Position numbers and translations under genes: made by a program
The notes under the pieces: model-generated
Told to the model about the DNA's origin: nothing
Database searches by the model: none
The model's input: the letters and a program-made list of their open reading frames with translations, nothing else
Shown here: in pieces, positions 26,171 to 37,238 of the stretch
Layout: every line of letters starts with the position of its first letter
Position numbering within the stretch: the stretch's first letter is position 1
Assembly: GCF_004362825.1 (NCBI RefSeq)
Contig: NZ_SNXZ01000002.1
Coordinates: 310,001 to 374,000, forward strand
From: Labedaea rhizosphaerae
Lineage (GTDB): Bacteria > Actinomycetota > Actinomycetes > Mycobacteriales > Pseudonocardiaceae
DNA length: 64,000 nt
Direction: 5' to 3'

Positions 26171-26933
26171 CTCGACGCACCGCATCTGGGTGCTCGTCAA
26201 GCACAACGCATTGATCCGCTGGCGCGACCCGGGGCAGATCATCAGCTACCTGGTCCTGCCGATGGCGATCATGGTGATGTTCAAGCCGCTCTACCAGCAG
26301 GCGCTCAACCGGTTCGCGGGTGACGACCAAGGCGCCCTGCAGGTAGTCACCGGCCCGCTGATCATGTTCTCCATCTTCGCCATGGCGGTGGTCGGGCACT
26401 CGGTGTTCCTGGAACGCCAGTGGCGGACCTGGGACCGCCTGCGCACCAGCGCGGCGTCGACCGGCGAGCTGCTGATCGGCAAGACGGTCCCGGTGTTCGT
26501 GATCCTGCTGGCGCAGCAGCTCATCCTGCTGACGTTCGGCTGCCTCATCACCGGGCTGTCGTTCCCCAGCTCCTTCGCGCTGGTGCTGCTGGTGCTGGTC
26601 ATCTGGGCGACCGTGCTGATCGCCATCGGCACCGCCCTGGCCACGCTGATCCGCAGCATGGCCGAGCTGGGCATGCTCACCGACATCGGCTCCATGGTCG
26701 TCGCCGCGCTCGGCGGCGCCCTGGTCCCGGTCAGCATGATGCCCGGCTGGCTGCAGCTGCTCGCGCACTTCTCGCCCGGCTACTGGGGTCTCGAAATGTT
26801 GCGGGCGGCCTTCCGCGGCGACGCGGGCGCCGTGGTGGCGCCGGCCGCGATCCTGCTCGCCGCCGGCCTCGCGGCCGGTCTGTTCACCGTCCGCCGGCTG
26901 GCCCGCGGCTGGGGCCGCAGCGCACTGGTCTGA
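26160..26933 (+). CDS. ABC-2 type permease
   Basis: A 257-residue membrane protein with six predicted helices, among them 'IISYLVLPMAIMVMFK' (helix 1), 'GPLIMFSIFAMAVVGHSVFL', 'FALVLLVLVIWATVLIAIG' and 'LALVPVSMMPGWL'-type ABC-2 endings. It starts inside the ATPase gene. Its nearest kind is the DrrB/daunorubicin exporter permease family. A 31-nt gap with AGGAGG follows before the PKS gene. Confidence 0.88.
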   Translation: MSTDSTHRIWVLVKHNALIRWRDPGQIISYLVLPMAIMVMFKPLYQQALNRFAGDDQGALQVVTGPLIMFSIFAMAVVGHSVFLERQWRTWDRLRTSAASTGELLIGKTVPVFVILLAQQLILLTFGCLITGLSFPSSFALVLLVLVIWATVLIAIGTALATLIRSMAELGMLTDIGSMVVAALGGALVPVSMMPGWLQLLAHFSPGYWGLEMLRAAFRGDAGAVVAPAAILLAAGLAAGLFTVRRLARGWGRSALV

Positions 26934-26964
26934 GCGTCCACGGGTACCCAGGAGGACCTGTCCC

Positions 26965-30683
<3,719 letters not shown>

Positions 30684-30687
<4 letters not shown>

Positions 30688-31844
30688 AGGCAACCGAACA
30701 CATCCGCGCCGTCCAGGCGTTCACCCGGCGGGAGCTGATCGGCAACGACGAGGAGCTGGACTCGCTCGCGCCCGCTCCGCTCCCGCTCTACCGCCGGTTC
30801 GCCAACGCCGGTCTGGCCAACTGGTGGCTGCCCGAGGAGTACGGCGGGCACGGCTTTGGTCTCAGCGAGAGCGTCGACATCGTGGCCGAGCTGGCCTACG
30901 GCGATGCCGGCGCGGCATTCACCTTGTTCATCCCGATCCTGGCGACGAACATGGTGCGCTGGTACGGCTCCGACGCGTTGCGCGACCACTACCTCAAGCA
31001 GCTGGTCGCCGACGGCGCGTTCGGCGCGACGCTCGGCAGCGAGCACGACGCGGGCAGCGAGCTGGCCCGCATCACCACCACCGCGCGCCGCGACGGCGAC
31101 AGCATCGTGCTGAACGGGCAGAAGGCGTTCTCCACCGACACCGACTTCGCGCAGTTCGTCGTCGTCATCGCCAAGGACGCCGACCAGGACGGCGAGTTCG
31201 TGGCCGTGCTGGTGCCCCGGGACACGCCCGGCATCCAGGTCGAGAAGCGCTGGAGCATGATCGGGCTGCGGTCGTCGGGGACCTACCAGGTCCAGCTGAC
31301 CGACTGCCGGGTCCCGGCGGGGAACGTGTTGCGCGGCAACGGGTTGCGCCTGCTGGAGATCGGCCTGAACGCCAGCCGGATCCTGATCGCCACGACGGCG
31401 CTGGGCATCGCCCGCCGGGCGCGCGACCTGTGCCTGGACTACGCGAAGACCAAGCAGGTCAAGGGCGCGCCGCTGGCGCACAACGCGGTGTTCGCCGCGA
31501 AACTGGGCCAGCTGGAGATGCAGATCGACGTGATGGCCAACCAGTGCCGCGCGGCGGCGCGGGAGTTCGACGAGATCGCCACCAGCAAGGACCCGGCCGC
31601 CGGGTTCCTGCGTGCCGGCACGCTCAAGTCGTCGCTGACCACGAAGATGTTCTGCGGCCAGACCGGCTGGGACATCGTGTCGTGCGCGTCGGAGATGTTC
31701 GGCGGCCGCGGCTACACCCACGAGTCGCCGGTGGGCAAGCTGCTGCGCGACGTGCGTTACGTGTCCATTGTGGAAGGTGGCGACGACGTGCTGCGCGACC
31801 TGGTGTACACGAGATTCACGGTGCCGGTGTCCAAGCGTTCCTGA
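30684..31844 (+). CDS. acyl-CoA/acyl-ACP dehydrogenase coupled to the AT-less PKS
   Basis: A 386-residue FAD-dependent acyl-CoA dehydrogenase. The catalytic Glu is likely in '[15 protein letters not shown]' (IYEGTxE in typical enzymes). The FAD motif reads '[12 protein letters not shown]' where the family has LTEPxAGSD. Its ATG overlaps the stop of the AT-less PKS (ATGA), so the two are translated together; a substrate bound to that ACP, or alpha-beta desaturation of the chain, is likely. It differs clearly from the dehydrogenase in the extender cassette at 34763-35926. It ends 5 nt before a strong terminator. Confidence 0.85.
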
Positions 31845-31849
31845 TGCAC

Positions 31850-31894
31850 AAAAGCCCGGCCCCGCAACTCCAATGGTTGCGGGGCCGGGCTTTT
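31850..31894. terminator. strong bidirectional terminator
   Basis: A perfect 19-bp stem (31850-31868 with 31876-31894) around a 7-nt loop, with A4 on the left and T4 on the right, so it works in both directions. It ends the plus-strand exporter-PKS-dehydrogenase operon and faces the minus-strand extender operon, which stops at 31970. Confidence 0.92.
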
Positions 31895-31969
31895 GGGTTG
31901 GTAGAACAGGAGATCCGACAACGAATCGGCCATCGAGACCGAGGGCTGGCACAGCCAACATGTAGCTGA

Positions 31970-32911
31970 TCAGGCAGCAAGCGCAACAGATGTGGCGGTG
32001 TCGACAACGCACATCTGCGCGGCGATCCGGTCGAGCAGCTCCAGCGCCGCAACGGCGCCTTCCCGCACAGCCAGCCGGTAACGCGCGACGGGTGTCTCCC
32101 CGAGCCTGATCCGCTCGGCGTCGAGAACCACCAGGTCGGATGAAGTCGCCACCGCGGCCAACGCCGCATGCCCGATGAGCACGGCATCCACGAGCCGGCA
32201 CTGAGCAGGCGCCGGTGCCGCGTCGGCGATCGCCGGCAGCAGGACCTCGGCCACCGGGCTGGAAGGGTTCATGAGCGCGGCGAACACCGGCTCGCACACC
32301 GGTGCCGCGCCGTCGCGGCCGCGCACCGCGACCCGGTCGGCGACACGCCCAGCCTGGCGGGCATCGGCGGCCACGACCAGCACGGTCGTCCCGAGCTCGG
32401 CGCGGATCCGGTCGAGCGCGGCCAGCACGCCGGCCGCGTCGCACTCGTCGTGGCCGGCGAGCGGGTCGCCGGCCACGAGCACGTCCGGGCCGTGCGCGAG
32501 GGCGACCGCGAGCGCGGCACGCCACCGCTCGCCGCCGCTCAGCTGGTGGGTCAGCGAGCCGGCCTTGCCGGCCAGCCCGACCAGGTCGAGCAGCCGCATG
32601 GCCGTGCTCGCGCACCAGCCGGCGTCGGCGCCGAAGCGCCGCAACGGCGCCAGGGCATTGCCGAACACCGTCCGGTGCGCCACGAGGCCGGCGCCCGCGC
32701 CGACCAGCCGCACCTGCCGCCGCGACGACGACGTGGCGCGCGGCTGACCGTCCTCGCGGCACCGGTCGCCGAGCGACTCGGCCAGCGCCGCCGGGTCGTC
32801 GTGCGGCCCGGCGACCACCACGGTGATGGTGCCGGGCGGCAAGTCGAGCACCGACCCGTCGAGCTCGGTCCACCAGCCGCCCGGCCCCGCGGGGCTGGGC
32901 GGCACGGTCAC
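31970..32911 (-). CDS. MetN/NIL-like protein with degenerate ATPase motifs
   Basis: A 313-residue protein that resembles a methionine-type ABC ATPase (MetN) with its C-terminal NIL-like domain. 'HRTVFGNALAPL', the signature region 'HQLSGGERWRAALAVALAH' and 'ATVLDRIRAEL' line up. The Walker A loop reads 'VVAGPHDDPAALAES' with no GK(S/T), and Walker B 'DVLVAGDPLAGHD' has Gly for the Mg-binding Asp and Asp-Pro in place of the Glu. ATP hydrolysis is therefore unlikely. The NIL-like end is residues ~240-313. Its GTG overlaps the stop of the thioesterase gene, so it is cotranslated with the extender-unit operon. It might be a regulator or a scaffold that binds a small molecule. Confidence 0.75.
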   Translation of the reverse strand: MTVPPSPAGPGGWWTELDGSVLDLPPGTITVVVAGPHDDPAALAESLGDRCREDGQPRATSSSRRQVRLVGAGAGLVAHRTVFGNALAPLRRFGADAGWCASTAMRLLDLVGLAGKAGSLTHQLSGGERWRAALAVALAHGPDVLVAGDPLAGHDECDAAGVLAALDRIRAELGTTVLVVAADARQAGRVADRVAVRGRDGAAPVCEPVFAALMNPSSPVAEVLLPAIADAAPAPAQCRLVDAVLIGHAALAAVATSSDLVVLDAERIRLGETPVARYRLAVREGAVAALELLDRIAAQMCVVDTATSVALAA

Positions 32912-33708
32912 GCCGCGGTGCCCAGCCACGGTCGCAACCCTTCGAGGAGGTACTTGTGGGTGAGCGTCGCCTGCTCGAACACGGCGAAGTGCCCGCCCAC
33001 CATGGTGTGCAGCTCGAACCCGCCGGTCGTGTGGGCCCGCCACCCGTCCTGCAGGGCGTGCTCGGCTCTCGGGTCCGCCGTGCTCGCCAGTACCGTGATC
33101 GGCGTCGAGAGCGGCGGCTCGTCGCGGTGGACGTAGGTCTCCTTGACGCTGAAGTCGGCCCGCACCGCGGGCATGATCATCGCCCGGGTGCCGGGGTCGG
33201 CGAGCAGCCACTCCGGCGTCCCGCCGAGCTTGCGGAGCATGTCCACGACTTGGTCCTCGGACATGCCCAGCACCTTCGGCCCGTCCTGCGCGCAGTGCGA
33301 CGGCGCGACGCAGCCGGACAGGAACAGGTGCACCGGCTCGGGCGCGCCCAGCGCCCGGATCCGCCGCACCAGCTCGAAGGCGACCAGCGCGCCGAGGCTG
33401 TGCCCGTACACGGCGTAGGGACCGCCTGCCGCCTCGTCGACCACGATGGGCGCCAGTTCTTCGACCAGCGCGCCCATCTCGGTGAACGTCTCGTCGCGCA
33501 ACCGCGTCTCGCGTCCCGGCGGCTGCACCGGCAGCAGTGCCGCGCCGGGCACCTTGCCCAGCCACGGCCGGTACGCGGACGCACTGCCGCCGGCGTGCGG
33601 CAGGCAGAACACCGGCAGCGCGCCGGGATCGGCGCCGCGGGCCAGCGCCCGCATCGGCAGCCAGCTCTTGCGCTGCTCCTCGGTGACGGTGTCGATCACG
33701 GCGCTCAC
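32908..33708 (-). CDS. type II thioesterase
   Basis: A 266-residue alpha/beta hydrolase. The nucleophile is Ser in 'YGHSLGALVAFE', the N-terminal oxyanion region is 'LPHAGGSASAYRPW', and the late His is in 'VGGHFAVFEQ'. Length and motifs match the TEII group that clears wrongly loaded or decarboxylated units from carrier proteins. It overlaps FkbH at one end (GTGA) and the MetN-like gene at the other. No integral TE domain is seen in the PKS proteins here, so it may also help release, but editing is the usual role. Confidence 0.9.
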   Translation of the reverse strand: MSAVIDTVTEEQRKSWLPMRALARGADPGALPVFCLPHAGGSASAYRPWLGKVPGAALLPVQPPGRETRLRDETFTEMGALVEELAPIVVDEAAGGPYAVYGHSLGALVAFELVRRIRALGAPEPVHLFLSGCVAPSHCAQDGPKVLGMSEDQVVDMLRKLGGTPEWLLADPGTRAMIMPAVRADFSVKETYVHRDEPPLSTPITVLASTADPRAEHALQDGWRAHTTGGFELHTMVGGHFAVFEQATLTHKYLLEGLRPWLGTAA

Positions 33709-34766
33709 CCGCCGATCTCGAGGCGGACGTAGGCGGGCGGCGGCTGCAGGGCGGCGAGGTCCGCCTCGAGCACGACGCGGTCGCCGTCGCGGCTGGCCTC
33801 CCGGAATCCGGCGAAGGCGTAGGTGATCTGCATCATCCGGTTGCGGCCGGTCTCCACGAAGTCGGCCTGCACCCGCACCCCGGCCGCCTTGGCCAGGCGC
33901 ATCAGGTGGTTGAGCAGCACCATGCCGACACCGCGCGACATCACCCGGCAGGACATGAGCATCATCCGGACGTGCCAGACCTGCTCGCCCTTCTCCACGA
34001 GGGCCAGGCCGATCTTGCCGTAGCTGCCGAACTTGTCGGTGAGCGTGGCGACCAGCAGCAGGTGGTCGTCGGACTCGCGCAGCTCGTCGAGCTCGTCGTA
34101 GGAGTACGTGCGGCCGGTGGAGTTGAGCTGGTTGGTGCGCACGGTCAGCTCTTCCGCGCGCTGCAGGTCCTCGCGGCGCGCGGACTCGATGGTGAACGTC
34201 ATGTCCAGGCTGGCGAGGAAGTCGTCGTCGGTGCCGACGAAGTCCTCGCGCAGCCCGTCACGGGCGATCTGCGCCTGGTACATGCCACGCCGCTGCGCGG
34301 ACTCGTCGGTGACGAACCGCGGCTGGAACTCCGGGCGGCCCAGCTCGGTGTCGACCTCCAGGGCGTCCACCTGGAGCACCTCGGGCAGCGCGTGCCCGAC
34401 CTCGGCCCGCTCGAACTCCTGGTCGTCGACGAAGGCGAACGCGTCGAGGCCGAGGTTGAGCGCGGTGGCGATCCGCCGCACGGACTCCGACTTGGCGTTC
34501 CAGTTGATCTGCGGGGCCAGGAAGTACTCGGCCAGGCCCAGCTCCTCGAGCTTGGCCAACGCCAGCTCCGAGTCGTTCTTGCTGGCCACGGAGTGCAGCA
34601 CGCCCTTGCGGTCGAGCTCCTGGATGTGCTTCACCACGTTCGGGCGCAGCCGGACGTCGGCGTCCTCGAGCAGCACCCCGTCCCACACCGTGTTGTCCAA
34701 GTCCCAGACGACGCACTTGATCCGTCCCTGCTTGGGTTTCTGGATGGTGTCGCTGACTGTTGTCAT
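33705..34766 (-). CDS. FkbH-like HAD enzyme (glyceryl-ACP loading)
   Basis: A 353-residue protein. The HAD phosphatase motif 'VVWDLDNTVWDGVL' starts near residue 19, and 'VASKNDSELA' and 'AFVDDQEFER' complete it. The C-terminal half is a GNAT-like domain ('LMSCRVMSRGVGMVLLNHLM' area with Cys). FkbH proteins take 1,3-bisphosphoglycerate, remove the phosphate and pass the glyceryl group to a dedicated ACP. It stands with that ACP, an acyl-CoA dehydrogenase and a 3-hydroxyacyl-CoA dehydrogenase. Overlaps of 4 nt link it to the genes on both sides. Confidence 0.92.
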   Translation of the reverse strand: MTTVSDTIQKPKQGRIKCVVWDLDNTVWDGVLLEDADVRLRPNVVKHIQELDRKGVLHSVASKNDSELALAKLEELGLAEYFLAPQINWNAKSESVRRIATALNLGLDAFAFVDDQEFERAEVGHALPEVLQVDALEVDTELGRPEFQPRFVTDESAQRRGMYQAQIARDGLREDFVGTDDDFLASLDMTFTIESARREDLQRAEELTVRTNQLNSTGRTYSYDELDELRESDDHLLLVATLTDKFGSYGKIGLALVEKGEQVWHVRMMLMSCRVMSRGVGMVLLNHLMRLAKAAGVRVQADFVETGRNRMMQITYAFAGFREASRDGDRVVLEADLAALQPPPAYVRLEIGG

Positions 34767-35926
34767 TGCCGTAACGCCTCTCGGAACGCCTCGTCGGCGA
34801 TGGTGATCCGCTGGATCTCGTTGCTTCCCTCGATGACTTCCATGACCTTGGCGTCGCGGTAGAGCCGGGCGACCGGGTAGTCACCGCCGAAACCGTTGGC
34901 GCCATGGATCTGCACGGCCTCGGAGGCGTGCCGGGCGGCGGCGGTGGACGCGAAGTACTTCGCCACCCAGGTCGCCATGATCGTGGCCGCGTCACCGGCG
35001 TCCTTGAGCCGGCCCGCCTCGCTCAGCAGCAACCGGGCCGCGCGGACGTCGGTCACCATGTCGGAGAGCTTCGCTCGGATCAGTTGCAGCCCGCCCAGCC
35101 GTGTGCCGCCGATCTCGCGGGCCGTCGCGTAGGCACCGCACGCTTCGAGGCAGGCCTGGATGATGCCCACCGATCCGGCGGCCACGCTGTAGCGGCCGAG
35201 GTCGAGCGTGCCCGACAGCACCATGCCCGCGGTGAACCCGCTCGGCCCGAGCAACGCGTCGGGTCCGGCCAGCACGTGGTCGAAGCGCACCTCGGCCAGC
35301 ATGGAGGCCCGGGTGCCGAGGATCTCGGTGATCGGCGTGACGTGCACGCCCGGGCTCTCCCTCGGCACCAGGAACGCGCCGATGCTCGAGCCGACGCGGG
35401 CGAACACCAGGTACAGGTCGGCCCGCTGCCCGCCGGTGATCCACTTCTTCACCCCGTTGAGCACCCACCCGTCCGCGGTGCGGGTCGCGGTCGTGGCGAT
35501 GCCCGCCGCGTCGCTGCCCGCACCGGGCTCGGTCAGGCAGAAGGCGCCGAGCACGCGGCCGGTGGCCAGGTCCTTGGCCCACCGGTCGCGCTGCTCGGGG
35601 GTGCCCCAGCGCTGCAACGTCCAGGACAGCATGGTGTGCACGGTCAGCAGGCTGCGCACCGACGAGCAGCCGCGGCCCACCTCCTCGTGCACGGCGCCGA
35701 GGGTGACCATGTCCATGCCCGCGCCGCCCTCGTCGACGGGCAGGAACGGCGCCCACAGGCCCGCCTCCCCCATCAGCTCGAGGGTGTGCTCGGGCACGCA
35801 CGCGGCCTGCTCCCACGCGTTGGCGTACGGCACGATGTGGTCGTCGACGAAGGCCCGCGCCGAAGCGCGGTCCGTCACCGGCAGGATCGGCTCGGCCAGC
35901 TCGCCGAGCATCACGGGGGCGGCCAT
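34763..35926 (-). CDS. acyl-CoA dehydrogenase of the hydroxymalonyl-ACP pathway (FkbI-like)
   Basis: A 387-residue flavin-dependent dehydrogenase of the alkoxymalonyl-ACP type. 'CLTEPGAGSDAAG' and the catalytic Glu in 'KVMEVIEGSNEIQR' are intact. In the known pathways FkbI-type enzymes act on the glyceryl-ACP after oxidation of C3. Its start lies 2 nt after the stop of the ACP gene, and its stop overlaps the FkbH start. It is distinct from the plus-strand dehydrogenase at 30684. Confidence 0.9.
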   Translation of the reverse strand: MAAPVMLGELAEPILPVTDRASARAFVDDHIVPYANAWEQAACVPEHTLELMGEAGLWAPFLPVDEGGAGMDMVTLGAVHEEVGRGCSSVRSLLTVHTMLSWTLQRWGTPEQRDRWAKDLATGRVLGAFCLTEPGAGSDAAGIATTATRTADGWVLNGVKKWITGGQRADLYLVFARVGSSIGAFLVPRESPGVHVTPITEILGTRASMLAEVRFDHVLAGPDALLGPSGFTAGMVLSGTLDLGRYSVAAGSVGIIQACLEACGAYATAREIGGTRLGGLQLIRAKLSDMVTDVRAARLLLSEAGRLKDAGDAATIMATWVAKYFASTAAARHASEAVQIHGANGFGGDYPVARLYRDAKVMEVIEGSNEIQRITIADEAFREALRQ

Positions 35927-35928
35927 GA

Positions 35929-36189
35929 TCAGGCCCCCGAGGCAGCGGGCGCCTGCTGGTGGCGGGCGACCAGTGCGGCCATCGCGGTCGCGGTCCGGAA
36001 GTTGTCGATCTGCAGCTCCTCGCCCCGGATCGTGATGGCGAACGTCTTCTCGATGAACATGACCAGCTCCAGCGCGAACAGCGAGTTCACGAAGCCCAGC
36101 TGGAAGATGTCCTGGTCGGCGTCGAACCGCTCCTGCGGGAAACGCCCCCGGACGAAGTCGAGCACCTGCTCCTCAACGTTCTGCGACAT
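35929..36189 (-). CDS. acyl carrier protein for the glycerate-derived extender unit (FkbJ-like)
   Basis: An 86-residue ACP. The serine lies in 'LGFVNSLFALELVMFIEK', which is the wording typical of methoxy-/hydroxymalonyl ACPs. The ATG at 36189 has GGGAGAG upstream; an upstream in-frame ATG at 36222 lacks a site. It carries the glyceryl unit while the two dehydrogenases oxidise it. It should then be recognised by a PKS AT domain or a trans AT. Confidence 0.92.
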   Translation of the reverse strand: MSQNVEEQVLDFVRGRFPQERFDADQDIFQLGFVNSLFALELVMFIEKTFAITIRGEELQIDNFRTATAMAALVARHQQAPAASGA

Positions 36190-36218
36190 GGATCTCTCCC
36201 TCTCGTGGTGCAGCCCAA

Positions 36219-37163
36219 TCAAGCGACGGTCGCCCGGTTGGAGTTGGTGTAGTCGTAGAAGCCGCGGCCGCTCTTGCGGCCGTGCAGCCCGGCGTCGGTC
36301 ATCTGCCGCAACAGCGGGCAGGGCCGGTACTTGGGGTCCTGGTAGTGCTCGTGGATCACGTCCAGGCTGTGCAGCACGGTGTCCACGCCGATCAGGTCGG
36401 CGGTCTCCAGCGGGCCCATCGGGTGCCCGAAGCAGCTGCGGAACACCTCGTCGACGGCCTCGGCGGTGCCGACGCCCTCGTACACGAGCGCGGCGGCCTC
36501 GTTCATGAACACGTGCGAGACCCGGTTGGAGATGAACCCGCAGGCGTCCTTGACGTCGATGGCCTTCTTGCCCATCGCGGTGAGCAGTGCGCGGGTGCGC
36601 TCGATCGTCTCCGCGGAGGTGTGGAAGCCGGGGATCAGCTCCACCGCGGGCTTCGACGGCACGGGGTTCATGAAGTGCACGCCGATGATCTGCGCCGGCC
36701 TGCCGGTCACCGCGGCCACCTTCGTGATCGGGATGGCCGAGGTGTTCACCACGAACACCGTCTCCGGCGCGCAGGCCTTGTCGAGTTCCAGGTAGACCGC
36801 CCGCTTGGTCTCCCAGTCCTCCGGCACGTTCTCGATCACGATGTCGGCCTTGGCCAGCGCGTCGGCCCCGACGCCCGTGCTGATCCGCGACAGCACCTCG
36901 TCGGCGTCGAGCGCGGGACCACCCATGAACCGGCTCATCCGGCAGTTCTGCCGAATGGTGGCCAGGGCGTCGGCAAGGATCTGCTCGCTCAGGTCGACCA
37001 GCACGACGTCGTGCCCGGTCTGCGCGAGGTTCTGGGCGACCCCGACGCCCATCACCCCAGCACCCACCACTCCAATTGCTGTTCCGCCTCCCCGGATTTT
37101 TATCCGCCGGTCCGGTTGCGCTGGAGAGCTCGGCTCGGCCGCGTTCTCGTGGCTGGTTTGCAT
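36219..37163 (-). CDS. 3-hydroxyacyl-CoA dehydrogenase-like enzyme (FkbK-like)
   Basis: A 314-residue NAD-dependent dehydrogenase. The Rossmann loop is 'IGVVGAGVMGVGVAQNLAQ', and the catalytic His-Glu region is 'GVHFMNPVPSKPAVELI' followed by 'DACGFISNRV'. It should oxidise the glyceryl-ACP hydroxyl to the semialdehyde level. The ATG at 37163 has AGGGGAA upstream. It is the first gene of the extender cassette, 75 nt below the 4520-residue PKS stop. No FkbG-type O-methyltransferase follows, so the product should be hydroxymalonyl-ACP if the missing gene is not elsewhere. Confidence 0.9.
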   Translation of the reverse strand: MQTSHENAAEPSSPAQPDRRIKIRGGGTAIGVVGAGVMGVGVAQNLAQTGHDVVLVDLSEQILADALATIRQNCRMSRFMGGPALDADEVLSRISTGVGADALAKADIVIENVPEDWETKRAVYLELDKACAPETVFVVNTSAIPITKVAAVTGRPAQIIGVHFMNPVPSKPAVELIPGFHTSAETIERTRALLTAMGKKAIDVKDACGFISNRVSHVFMNEAAALVYEGVGTAEAVDEVFRSCFGHPMGPLETADLIGVDTVLHSLDVIHEHYQDPKYRPCPLLRQMTDAGLHGRKSGRGFYDYTNSNRATVA

Positions 37164-37238
37164 CACGTTCCCCTTAGGTGCGGTTGAAAGGGCCTCAAGC
37201 TGCTCTCACTGCAGCCGTTGTCTCGCATGGGTTGTGGG

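Noticed and set aside
31970-32911. A working methionine transporter
   Set aside because: No permease or binding protein nearby, and both Walker motifs are broken.
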